NCBI GenBank assembly: GCA_018398585.1
Contig: JAGTTD010000007.1
Coordinates: 14,500,320 to 14,564,319, forward strand
DNA: 64,000 nt
Direction: 5' to 3'
Source: Simmondsia chinensis
Taxonomy: Eukaryota > Streptophyta > Magnoliopsida > Caryophyllales > Simmondsiaceae
The notes under the pieces were generated by a model, which made no database searches, had not been told where the DNA came from, and saw nothing but the letters and a program-made list of their open reading frames with translations. Positions 34,033-43,611 of this stretch are shown piece by piece (the stretch's first letter is position 1; each line of letters opens with the position of its first letter). Made by a program: the position numbers and the translations under genes.

Positions 34033-34880
34033 TGTGCACGGAATACATATGCGTCCTTTGTAGTGGATGGCAAATAGTTATGCATGTATTATATTTAGCC
34101 TTGGTTTTGAGCTCTTCTTGAATCTCCGTTCTAAACTCAATTGTGGGCCTTCTAAGTACAAGATCAACGTGGATTTGGGGAGTAAACATATGAACAGCTG
34201 GAGTAGCTTTTCTTTAACTTGTCTCCTTCTTTTAAAGCTAGAAGACGATCGTGGGGCACCAGTACAAGGGAAGTTTGGAGACATAATGATGCAGCAACTT
34301 GCGTGTAATTGACTCTCGCTTGCCGTTACTTTGTATGTTTTGCGTTTCTGACAAATGTTCTGGCTGAATCAGTGGTTTGCTGTATAAATCTAGTAGCATC
34401 TTTGTATTGAACTTCCGCCGTGACTTTTATGTTTTATGTGTCTCGATCACTGAGCACGTGATATCTTGGTTTGGTGCTGATTTTTTAGATGTCCCGAACC
34501 CTTTTAGACTCTGTGGAGTGCTATTGTTGTATTCTATGTGAAGGTCCTGGTGTCATAGATCCTTCAACTTCCGGTATGATTTTAGGCAGTGCTTTTTTGT
34601 GCGTGGATGAATATTCTCGGACCGTGGTAGCGTTTTGTTAAATTATAGAATGTGAGATTAGGATTTGTGCTGATTTGCGGCTACTCATTTGATTTCAATG
34701 GAAGTCTAGTTTATGAGTTGATTGGACTTGTTGATCTGAGATCCTTTTGAATTTTTATTCTACTGTTAGTATTCTTGTTGTTAAGATCTCGGTTTATTTC
34801 AACCCTTGCTGAACCCACTTTCGTTATAATCTTAGTTCAATACAATGTTGATTGAACTAATTTTTGTCACAAACTCAGAT
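34033..34880 (+). other. Possible host-gene-like segment with a 3' exon candidate
   Basis: No transposon motif. At 34235 a T-rich acceptor (CTTCTTTTAAAG) precedes a short open frame reading LEDDRGAPVQGKFGDIMMQQ then LACN and a stop at 34310, followed by mixed-composition, UTR-like sequence. This could be the last exon of a gene or gene fragment. I do not recognise the protein, and no upstream exon is visible. Confidence 0.3.
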
Positions 34881-35801
34881 AGTATCCCCATGCAATTCAA
34901 TCAGAGTCATGATCCCCCTGATGGTTATATGTTGGTGTCATTAGGAATTGCATCCTAGACATCCAAACATTTTTTGCTACAAGACTATCTGAAGTAGATT
35001 TGTTGAGAGCATTAGAGGCTTGGACGTCAAATCTCTCTAAAGAGAGTATGATTATAGTAGAATCGTCCTTAGTATCATTGGGAATTGCATCCTGGTTATC
35101 CCAAAGCATTTATTCATATGCCACGGTTTATCGTTAGGTCAACTAGGAGCATTGGTTTAAGTTTCAACAATCATGAGGCTTGAGATGCCTAATTATCATG
35201 ATGCAGATCCTGTTTGGATGAATGGTATTAAATCAGTTGGGGATATAGCCTTGGGCCATCAGAGATAAAGAAAGGGAATATTAATCTACTACATGGTTTA
35301 TTCCTCAGTCCTATGCTGCAAGTAGACTTATCGGTATATGCCACGGTTAACTATCAAGAAGAAAAGTATGAGATCAATGTGGAAGGACTATTAGATAGGT
35401 CCAAGGTGTCATTCATAGAATCTGGCAAACCATCATCACAGAGCTTATTGCTTGCTAAAGTTGATAAAAGGAAAGTGGCTTACTTGGTAAGAGCAAATCA
35501 TATGAAGATGACTGTAAATGATCCAACAGTGGCATGTTTAGCTGCTTCCCTTTATTACTATAAAGCCCTCTTCCCTGAGATAGAAGATCGAAGACCTTTA
35601 CATTTTATAGTTGATCTTGTCTTTTCTCAAGAAGAAGAAATAAATCAATTATACTGTATAGGACATCTTCTTGATCCATTGTTGAGTATGATGAATATTA
35701 GCAATGGAGACTTCCCCTTTGATGTTCAGATTAAGGAAACAAATATCCCTATCACAAGACTACTAGAGGTAGAATACTCGGAGCTCCTTGATGATTTAGT
35801 T

Positions 35802-35842
<41 letters not shown>
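34881..35842 (+). pseudogene. Unidentified protein-coding relic ending in a C run
   Basis: From about 35242 (SLGPSEIKKGNINLLHGLFL) an open frame runs ~187 codons through 35802, starting at ATG 35313 if complete: MLQVDLSVYATVNYQEEKYE, later DKRKVAYLVRANHMKMTVND, YYYKALFPEIEDRRPLHFIV and LLSMMNISNGDFPFDVQIKE. It has a balanced, protein-like composition and no low complexity until the C homopolymer at 35803, which ends it artificially in prolines. 34911-35110 upstream holds two diverged copies of a GGAATTGCATCCT-containing segment and an open stretch (SLVSLGIASWLSQSIYSYAT). I recognise no domain. It may be an unfamiliar transposon protein, a captured gene or an old viral insertion. Confidence 0.45.
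35803..35842. repeat. 40-base C homopolymer
   Basis: Uninterrupted run of 40 C residues, followed by ACCCCCTCC. It terminates the otherwise normal open frame to its left. Confidence 0.95.
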
Positions 35843-35854
35843 ACCCCCTCCTTA

Positions 35855-36579
35855 AAAATATCTAGTTCCACTATTTTAAAGCCATTTAAGGGCTTTCGCT
35901 CATCAGTTTAAACTTTTGGAAAAATTAGTTACTTGACACTCAATTAAATTGATAATTGTCATAGAGCCAACTTAACCAATCTTCATGTCAATTGTACTTT
36001 AAATCAAACTCCAAAGAGTTAATCTTTGTCATAATACCGTTCTAATAGGTTCCTGTTTGAGCCAACTTTTGCTAAAATTCTTGTCTAATTGAACTTTGTT
36101 TGAGCAAACTTTTGCTACGACTCCTAGTTCAACTAAATCTTGCCTAATTCAACTCTTGATCATAATCTCGCCTTTGAAATCTTCAATGGTTAATTTGCTT
36201 TTGCATCCTCTTAAAGAGATGCAATTTGAAAAATCAATAAAACTTCAATTCTTTAAATTATGATTATTGGAACTTTAATCTTGATATTGAATCGTCGAGT
36301 GGGTCAGGCCTTAAATTCCAAGTAAAGAACCAAAGCTTGAGGTATTGGGACTGTAAATAAATGTAGGAGGAAATAATGGGTTTATGGAAGAAGTTGTTAA
36401 AGTTCGAGGAATTAGGTTTGGAATTGAAGATTGTAAAGGTTTGTTAACAATAAATGTTCCTTATACAACATTAAGGAAAGCACATGAGTGAACACACTAT
36501 TTTACAAGGGTTTTTATGAACTTGAAGAAGAGGTTGGTGGAACTTGGGGTTAATAACGAGTTCCGGGTATTTGAATAGT
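35855..36579. other. Unassigned AT-rich region with short imperfect repeats
   Basis: Repeated words such as GCCAACTTTTGCTA and GAGCAAACTTTTGCTA, AATTGAACTTTG and TAATTCAACTC. No gene or element boundary could be recognised. It forms the left flank of the solo LTR target. Confidence 0.4.
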
Positions 36580-38461
36580 TGCAACGCCCCCAAACGTTAG
36601 TACCGAATAGGCTTAAGTCAAAGGGCGCTACACGGCCGTACTATAATAAATTCCCTTATCACAGTACGAAGCCCGAATATTTCCAATCAAAATTCATGCA
36701 CCGTCCTTATAACATAGTCCCCAGATACATCAAAACTAACAATTGAAACTAGTAGTGCGGAGGCAAAAAAATTACAATATCCTAGACGGTCACTGATATG
36801 CTACAACAAAATTTGTATATTATTCAACTAATTCCCAAGCAAGCTACTCCATATTTTCTTCCGTCGGGAACTTGTCATGAGTTACTAATCTAGGAAAAAG
36901 AAATAAACAAATTGGGTGAGCAAACAACAAGCTCAGTAAGTATAACACACTCCCTACCCAGATCAGGCATGTTATTAAAATAGATAAAATTTCAACTAAA
37001 ATCAGTAAAATCAATTTATTTCAAAAATCACGTTAAAGTAGCACAAATTATTAACTTATTTACAAGAGCTTTTTTGGTAAAACTTACAGACGCATCGAAT
37101 ACTACGGCCGGTATTATTCCCGCGACAGGGTCACAAATCGACATTCACATTTCACATATTCGAACCGGTTCTAAGTTAACAGATCCGCTAGGATCAAACA
37201 TAGATCTATGTGCCGGTATGATTCCCGCGACAGGGTCACAGATCGACTTTTCACATTTCGTATTTCACATTTCACATCGTCGACAGACCCCAGAGGGTCA
37301 ACGTAGTTATCTGTAAGCTCTTCCCATAAAACCTTTCAATTCAAATCACAAGTTCACGACAATTTCTTTCGTATAATCACAAATACAAATTCTTTCAAAA
37401 TTCACATATTTACATATCAATTCGACTTATAAATCAGTATATTTCGAAATTCACATATTTCTGTGACACCACTATATATATATTCACAAATTAACATATC
37501 AAATAATAGTAGAAATCCCATATTTAAATATCAAATCAACGTATAAAGTCAGTATAACCCAAATCAAAGAGTAAAAATCACATAATCAGCCAAATACATA
37601 TGCCTGAACCTATTTTTAACAGTTAACAAATTATTCAAACACAAGTCTTGCATATCAAACTCAGTAAAGCAAATTTTCGCATTTATAAACAAGTAGGGGA
37701 AGTAGTATACTTACATCTACTAGCTTTTAATCCAAAAATCCAGTTCTATAGTTGATTAGCTTTGGAATTGGCAAGATAGTGTTAACGGCGAGGTAGCCGG
37801 AGCTGTTCCAGCGAGGTGGCGGCACCGGATAGACGACTGGAGCTGTGCCGGTGAAGTGGCAGCACCGGAGAGACGGCCGGAGCTGAGAGAGAAAGTCGTG
37901 GGTGAAGGGAGAGAACCGAGAGAAGAGAGAGAAAAGTGTGGGTTGGTTGTGGAGTTGGAGGGTTAAGGGCTAAGGGGTATTTGTAGGCCCTGAAAGGTCA
38001 GGCGGTATGGGGGTGGGAGGCAGCACCGAGGTCGTGCTCGGTACCGTGGTGGGTCAGGCGGCACCGGCAAGACGCGGTAGAGAGACACAGGGAGAGAGAG
38101 AGACAGTCAAGAGGGAGGCGGTAGGGGACGAGAGTGAGACGGTAAAGAGGGAGGCGGTAGGGGACGAAAGTGAGACGGTAAAGAGAAAGACGCGGCAGGG
38201 AGAGGGAGAGAGGCGTGTTAGGGGGGTATTATTTTACTTTATTTTTTTTCTTTTTCTTTTTCCTTTTTCTTTTCCTTTTCTTTTATATATTTATTTGTTT
38301 ATTTATTTTTATTTTGTAACCTAATTGAAATAATATCGAGTTTTACCCTAATTAAATACCCTAAATTTCACATATTGTACTACTGAGTCTAATTTAATTT
38401 AAATACCCTGAGTTTCACATATTGTAATAACGAATTTAATTTAATTAGGATGGGTATTACA
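36580..38461. mobile_element. Solo LTR, 1882 bp, TSD ATAGT
   Basis: Starts TGCAACGCCCCCAAACG and ends GGATGGGTATTACA, flanked by ATAGT at 36575-36579 and 38462-38466. It contains no internal region, primer site or coding motif, the signature of a solo LTR left by recombination. TGTAA..CCC-type ends suggest a Ty3/gypsy LTR; both readings give TG...CA, so orientation is uncertain. Inside are two diverged repeats around CCCGCGACAGGGTCACA (37118 and 37226) and a G/A-rich block with a 36-bp tandem repeat. Confidence 0.8.
38085..38200. repeat. 36-bp tandem repeat in the solo LTR
   Basis: Units containing GAGGGAGGCGGTAGGGGACG and GTGAGACGGTAAA repeat with a 36-bp period, two to three copies; a plus-strand translation repeats VKREAVGDESET. 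Confidence 0.8.
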
Positions 38462-38466
38462 ATAGT

Positions 38467-39600
38467 TATATCGAGAAAGATGACTATCACTAGGCACCAT
38501 TATACTGTTTACATTAAAGAGTAGCTTCAGAGGATTTCAATATGGATAAAGACGAAACATCTTATAGCAACACTAAAGGGTGGTAGCTTGACCACATCAT
38601 GTGTACCTTGCACTACTAAGTAAATAAGTTGGTTGTAGGTTTCATCTTAAAAACAACCAAGCGAGTAAAAAATAAGAGAGTGCACGTACTCACCACGTGA
38701 TAAGACAAACAACATTTTCACTAGCCATACACACCACCATAACGCTCGTTTATGGGCTATTAGTTATGTCTACCAGTCTACAGGCTCACTTGTCATGGTG
38801 AATGTTTGAAATTTTAGGGCTGACAACACCCCCTGAAAAATAGAAATACTCGCTTATTAACCAGCTATCCGAACAGGCATGTCTATGCTTGCAACCCATT
38901 ATATCAAGCGACCAACCCAGTATAATACATCTTTCGAATAATGAACCCTTACGTCATTAGATCCATACCCATAAATGATCAAGTTAACAATTAGATGTAA
39001 CAATTCTAAATTAAGGGAACTAAAGATCGGAGTCATCAAACCTACCTTTAATGATTCCATAATGCAAAAAGGCACATAATCCAACACCAAGGCATAAGGG
39101 CAAATCAAGAGGTACATACAAGCGCCAAGTTCAAAGTGGTGAAAGCGCTTATAACAAGATGGCGAAATTACCTAATTCATTTTAAGGGATTAGCTAGGGC
39201 ATGTAATAGACTTCACAACCCCTTATGAACCTATAAAGCAAGTTTATTGTCTCTTTCAATCCATGACTAATCCAATTACTCCATGAATTTCTCATCTACA
39301 TATTTTATATACCCATAAGGCTATACTGAAGCAAACAATTCATCTATTGGGAATACAATATGTCATTATCGCTCGAAAAAATTAAGGTTCCTGCCATGTG
39401 CCAACATGCCCATTATTCACATGCAAAGCATGAGCAAGTGTTATTTAATCAAAAAGATGGAATCTCACCATACTTGACATACTTGATACATTGCGTGATA
39501 TTGCCATCTCTTGAAATTGGATGTCGCTATAGGCTAAGTACTTTCAAAGATATTAAGCAATGAACTCAAAACAAAAATCATCTCATAAACGGTGAGGACT
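38467..39600. other. Unassigned host sequence left of the minisatellite
   Basis: No recognisable domain or boundary. Probably part of the older element that also continues beyond the CACTA at 55841. Confidence 0.35.
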
Positions 39601-39609
39601 GAGAGACTT

Positions 39610-40310
39610 TACCTTCGTTCATGATTTTCTTATTTTGGTGGCATGAGTCATTTTAAGACAGGAGGACTTCACCTCAATCGTTTCCTTATTTTTGGTGGCA
39701 GTTGTCATTTTGAGGCTATTAGTCATTTTAAGACTGGGGGACTTCGCCCTCAGTCGTTTCCTTATTTTGGTGGTGGTATGCATTTTAAGACTGGGGGACT
39801 TTGCCTCAGTCATTTCCTTATTTTGGTGGCGGTAGTCATTTTAAGACTGGGGTACTTCACCTCAGTCGTTTCCTTATTTTGGTAAATCATTTTAAGACTA
39901 GAGAACTTCACCTCAGTCATTTCTTTTTTATGGTGGTATAAACCATTTTAGGGCTAGGGGACTTCGTCTAATTCATTTCCTTCACGGTAGTGTAGATCAT
40001 CTTAGGCTAGGGAGACTTTGCCTCAGTCATTTCCTTGTTTTGGTGGCATAAATTATTTTAGGACTGAGAGACTTCACCTAAGTCATTTCCTTATTATGGT
40101 GGTATAAGCCATGGCTTGGGGATTTCGCCTTAGTCATTTCCTTAACGGTGGCGTAAATCATCTCAGGATTAAGAGACTTCACCTCAGTCATTTCCTTATT
40201 ATAATGGTGTAAGTCATTTCAAGACTAGGGGACTTCATCTCAATCATTTTCTTAACACTGGCATAATCACTTTTGGACTGGGAGACTTCATCCCATTTTA
40301 TAACTAAGGT
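39610..40310. repeat. Minisatellite of ~59-bp units, about 11-12 copies
   Basis: Each unit has the order CATTTTAAGACTGGGG, ACTTCRCCTCAGTC, RTTTCCTTATTTTGGTGG with substitutions and small indels. Units degrade toward the right. Short frames across it are by-products of the repeat. Confidence 0.85.
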
Positions 40311-40960
40311 TTCCCTATTGTGGGGCGCAAGTCATTTTTAGGCAAGGGAAAACTTGCTACTAGATAGGCGAGTAACCTATAGGGTAATTATTATATAAAT
40401 CAGATAGTTGTAAACTCTACAAGCCTTATGCTTTCTACAAGCCCTATACTTGCCGCCATGTACTCGCTACACGCCCCATACATGTTACGGGCCTGGCAAT
40501 TGTTCGCCAAGTATAAGTATGGACACTTGCCACTCCCAAGCATCATAAGCATTAGGTACCACTATAGGTTATCATCTAAATAAGAATGGCATAAGATGTC
40601 ACCTTTATCCGCTTAGCTCTAAGCTCTTATTAACTATCATCGTAATCACATACACAATGACCAAACGCAACATTTGGCAAATATACCATATCATTATACT
40701 CTTTGTTATTCTTGTTCATTCACACACAAGGCCAAATTACTTAGGGGAATGTAATAATATCTTTCTTCACTAATCTCTTAATTCTTCCCCTACTCCCGGA
40801 CATTCGATTCTTAAGAAATGACAATTAAGTATACTATGACTCTACAAATCGAAATTTTTGGAAAATAAAATATTTTGAGCTAAGTCTTTATTAACTTACG
40901 TCGAAAAACAACGCGTCGCATACATTCTATTGCAACACATAATTGATAACCCCGAGCCTC
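40311..40960. other. Unassigned host sequence left of the CACTA element
   Basis: No feature recognised. The last bases CTC (40958-40960) are the left target duplication of the CACTA element. Confidence 0.4.
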
Positions 40961-40994
40961 CACTACAAAAAAAAGTGACCAATAGTAACAAACT
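40961..40994 (+). repeat. Left terminal inverted repeat and subterminal motif of the CACTA element
   Basis: CACTACAAAAAAAAGTGACC then AATAGTAACAAACT. Matches the inverted right end with very few changes. Confidence 0.9.
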
Positions 40995-41508
40995 AGAAAA
41001 TTTTCTGTTACAATTGATTTACCAATAGCAACAAAAATTTTCTTTTGTTGTAAATGCAAAATCTCATACAAAGTTGACCCCTTTTGTAACAGAAAATCAG
41101 TCTGTTTGTATTATGTATAGCATTACCAACAGTACACTTGTGTTTGTTAGTAAAGGTATTTTAATAGAAAATTTTTTATATGTCATGAGGTAGGAAACAA
41201 ATTTTTATTTCCCTCCAATATTGCGTTGTAAAAAAATTAAAAAAATAATTTTTCAAAGACATATAGATTATTCAATTATATTAACTTTTTTGTCCTCTAA
41301 ATACATTGCATAAATTTAATATTGGCAAGAATTTAAAATTTTATGTCAATTCACAAATTTTTGGGTAAAATATTCCCGCCAAAGCCCGAATTTGGGTATT
41401 AAAAATTTCATTAATATTTTATAAAATAAAAAATATGCCCTAAATTACAAGGGTTTGACACTCCTCTCCCTGTTCGCCTGCTTCACTCTCTCTCTATCGC
41501 CTGCTTCA

Positions 41509-41794
41509 TGTTACAGTAAAAATCAAGAACTAGAGGTTTAAGGGAGAAAAGAAGGGTTTAGAGGTTAAAGGGAGAGAGAGAAGGGTTAGAGTTTCCATTG
41601 ATTTCATTCATACCTCTAATACAAGCTATTACCCCTATTTATAGAGATTAGGGGGGAGAATATCCAACTTATACTAACAGTATCTTAATGCGTAATGAAA
41701 GAAAATAACCTATATTATCGTTAATATCATATTATCTACTAAATACAAATTAATCACATGTCTAACATGTGACCAACTTATTTGTACTGTATCA
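41509..41794 (-). repeat. 3' LTR of LTR-D
   Basis: 286 bp, with TATA motif CTATAAATAG on the minus strand (41636-41645). Pairs with 42654-42939. Confidence 0.9.
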
Positions 41795-42596
41795 ATACCT
41801 TCCCCATATAGAGATCCTTGTCCTCAAAGATCAAAGTATTAATACCCAAAATTAATAATCCACCAAGGTCAAATACTAAAATTACAAATATTAAAATAAT
41901 TAAGTTCAAACTAGGGGCAAAATCGTAATTAGGGCATTCCATTTCAAAACCCCCAGCTGGCTCCTTCTTCCTCTCCTTCGTGACCCCCGTAACCCTGACC
42001 CTAACTTCAGAGGGCTTCCTCGGCCGTGGCTTCCGGCGAACGGAGGGAGGTGTGACCCCACAGTGGCGGCGGCAACGGAACTGCGACACCCTCCCGGGTG
42101 TCGTTCGTACAGGCAGCTTCGAAGCAAGCATTAATGGCCTTATCCTCCTCCGACAGCTCCAATCGGACACCGGTGGAGGAGGTGACGCGTTGTGGTGGTC
42201 ACTGACGAGCTCCTTACTTTCATCAAGCTCATCCTCGCCGATTTCCTCTTCGCCGTCGATCTCCTCGAGATCCACAACGGTATCGTCGATCTCGTCGTCG
42301 GAGGCCTTCTCGGTGCTGCCGGAGTCGAGGTCTGGTGTCCGAGGTCCCGAAACCTCCGATTTCACTCCATTCCCGGTCAGATCTGGTTCTGCTCCATTTC
42401 CGGTCAGATCTGGTGGCTCCGGTGCTTCCTCTTCCACGATACTCCTTCGGTAAGCCTCAAATTGCTCTTTCAATTGTTTTTCCAGAGCAGCTGTATTTGC
42501 GTTCATCTGATTTGTCCCAACTTCCAATGTTTTGTCAATTCTGTCGAGCTTTTTCAACAGTATCTCGAGTGTGTGGGGATCAATTTGGACTGCCAT
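41778..42596 (-). CDS. LTR-D internal ORF, 272 aa, unknown function
   Basis: The only intact, full-length ORF I can support here. The frame opens nine codons earlier at a GTG, but the first ATG is at 42596 (MAVQIDPHTLEILLKKLDRI). Residues ~1-55: heptad-like, probable coiled coil (LLKKLDRIDKTLE, ALEKQLKEQFEAYRRSI). ~58-140: acidic and Ser/Pro-rich, with a repeated PDLTGNG and EEIDGEEEIGEDELDESKEL. ~150-220: very basic (RRKPRPRKPSEVRVRV). ~230-260: strongly hydrophobic (LNLIILIFVILVFDLGGLLI). The end, FEDKDLYMGKV, runs over the polypurine tract and stops 17 nt inside the 3' LTR. The coiled-coil start suggests a reduced Gag-like protein, while the hydrophobic tail is not Gag-like; function is unknown. 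Confidence 0.6.
   Translation of the reverse strand: MAVQIDPHTLEILLKKLDRIDKTLEVGTNQMNANTAALEKQLKEQFEAYRRSIVEEEAPEPPDLTGNGAEPDLTGNGVKSEVSGPRTPDLDSGSTEKASDDEIDDTVVDLEEIDGEEEIGEDELDESKELVSDHHNASPPPPVSDWSCRRRIRPLMLASKLPVRTTPGRVSQFRCRRHCGVTPPSVRRKPRPRKPSEVRVRVTGVTKERKKEPAGGFEMECPNYDFAPSLNLIILIFVILVFDLGGLLILGINTLIFEDKDLYMGKVLIQYK
41795..41808 (-). promoter_or_regulatory. Polypurine tract of LTR-D
   Basis: Minus strand ATATGGGGAAGGTAT directly before the 3' LTR; encoded within the FEDKDLYMGK tail of the ORF. Confidence 0.75.
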
Positions 42597-42640
42597 TGAT
42601 CCTGACTCCAATGTCCTCTCCACAGGTCGAGAGGATCGAT

Positions 42641-42653
42641 GCTCTGATACCAG
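42641..42653 (-). promoter_or_regulatory. Primer-binding site of LTR-D
   Basis: Minus strand CACTGGTATCAGAGC next to the 5' LTR; initiator-Met type. Confidence 0.8.
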
Positions 42654-42939
42654 TGTTACAGTAAAAATTAAAAACTAGAGGTTTAAGGGAGAAAAAAAGG
42701 GTTTAGAGGTTAAAGGGAGAGAGAGAAGGGTTGGAGTTTCCATTGATTTCATTCCTACCTCTAATACAAGCTATTACCCCTATTTATAGAGATTAGGGGG
42801 GAGAATATCCAACTTATACTAACAGTATCTTAATGCGTAATAAAAGGAAATAACCTATATTATCGTTAATATCATATTATCTACTAAATACTAATTAATC
42901 ACGTGTCTAACACGTGACCAACTTATTTATACTGTATCA
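42654..42939 (-). repeat. 5' LTR of LTR-D
   Basis: 286 bp, with TATA motif at 42780-42789. Followed outward by the CTTCA target copy. Confidence 0.9.
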
Positions 42940-42944
42940 CTTCA

Positions 42945-43530
42945 CTCTCTCCCTGTTCGCTCACTTCACTCTCTCTCTCGCTCTTGTACGCTCTCTCTCT
43001 CTCTCGCTCGTCTCTATGCTTTCTCTTTCGCTCGTCCCTTCACTTGGCTCTTCACTTCTTTAATTTAGTTTTGTGTCCCTGTTGTAGGTTTGGTAGAGAG
43101 AAAGGGTTTGACACTGCAAGCTTGACTCTATTGTCAAGGTATCAATTTAAAGGCATAAATGATAATTATGCATGTTGCAAGTGGTATCTCCATGGGGAGG
43201 TGGAGTATCCCGAGCTAAATGATTTTTCTAGTGAGATGGATACTTATGATGAATCGTCAGATAATGGTATGGATGAAATGTTAGAAGATGCTTATGGATT
43301 ACATAGTCCTAATTTGAGTGAATCATCATATCTTACACTATTCCAATGGTCAATAAGAGATTAATATATGTAATTTCTCTAATATTTTGTCCTATTTTAA
43401 CGACATTTATACATTCTAAGTGTAGGATTTGTCCATATGGATGTGTTTAAAAACAAAGATTGGGTGAAAAGCTCACGAGTTTCACCTGAATTTCGTGATG
43501 GTGAGGAAGACGCAATGAGAAGGTTGGTTT
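42945..43530 (+). pseudogene. CACTA transposase gene, N-terminal remnant
   Basis: A CT-rich, promoter-like stretch (42945-43060) is followed by an open frame to 43364. Its second half reads CCKWYLHGEVEYPELNDFSS, then SDNGMDEMLEDAYGLHSPNL. This matches the N-terminal region of plant Tnp2/TNPD-type proteins (C..W..HGE ... DEM.EMLEDAYG). Further on (43435-43525) another exon-like piece reads FVHMDVFKNKDWVKSSRVSP and EFRDGEEDAMRRL, resembling the short transposase-associated N-terminal domain. The Tnp2 catalytic region that should follow is absent. Copia-A interrupts at 43612. Confidence 0.6.
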
Positions 43531-43611
43531 AGTCTCTTAGCTTGCTTTGAATAATGAGGTCTGTTTTTTTTAGAATTTTTATTGAAAAGTACAAGTCATA
43601 TGTGTGTGCAG

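Larger units (their letters stand above)
41509..42939 (-). mobile_element. LTR-D: 1.4-kb non-autonomous LTR element with its own ORF, TSD CTTCA
   Basis: Two 286-bp LTRs (41509-41794 and 42654-42939; TGTTACAG ... TGTATCA on the plus strand) differ at about a dozen sites. CTTCA flanks it at 41504-41508 and 42940-42944. The minus-strand order is 5' LTR, primer site (42641-42653), one ORF (42596-41778), polypurine tract (41795-41808), 3' LTR. The size is TRIM-like, but TRIMs normally lack an ORF. It sits in a CT-rich stretch of the CACTA element. Confidence 0.9.

Noticed and set aside
35313..35855. 180-aa protein ending in polyproline
   Set aside because: The proline tail is only the translation of the C homopolymer and should not be counted as protein.
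39610..40310. CRISPR-like array
   Set aside because: Units are contiguous and diverged without unique spacers; a eukaryotic minisatellite.
41980..42453. 157-aa and overlapping plus-strand frames in LTR-D
   Set aside because: Antisense of the LTR-D ORF; the minus strand has the element's polarity and better composition.
42597..42623. Longer start for the LTR-D ORF at 42623
   Set aside because: The first codon there is GTG; the first ATG is at 42596.
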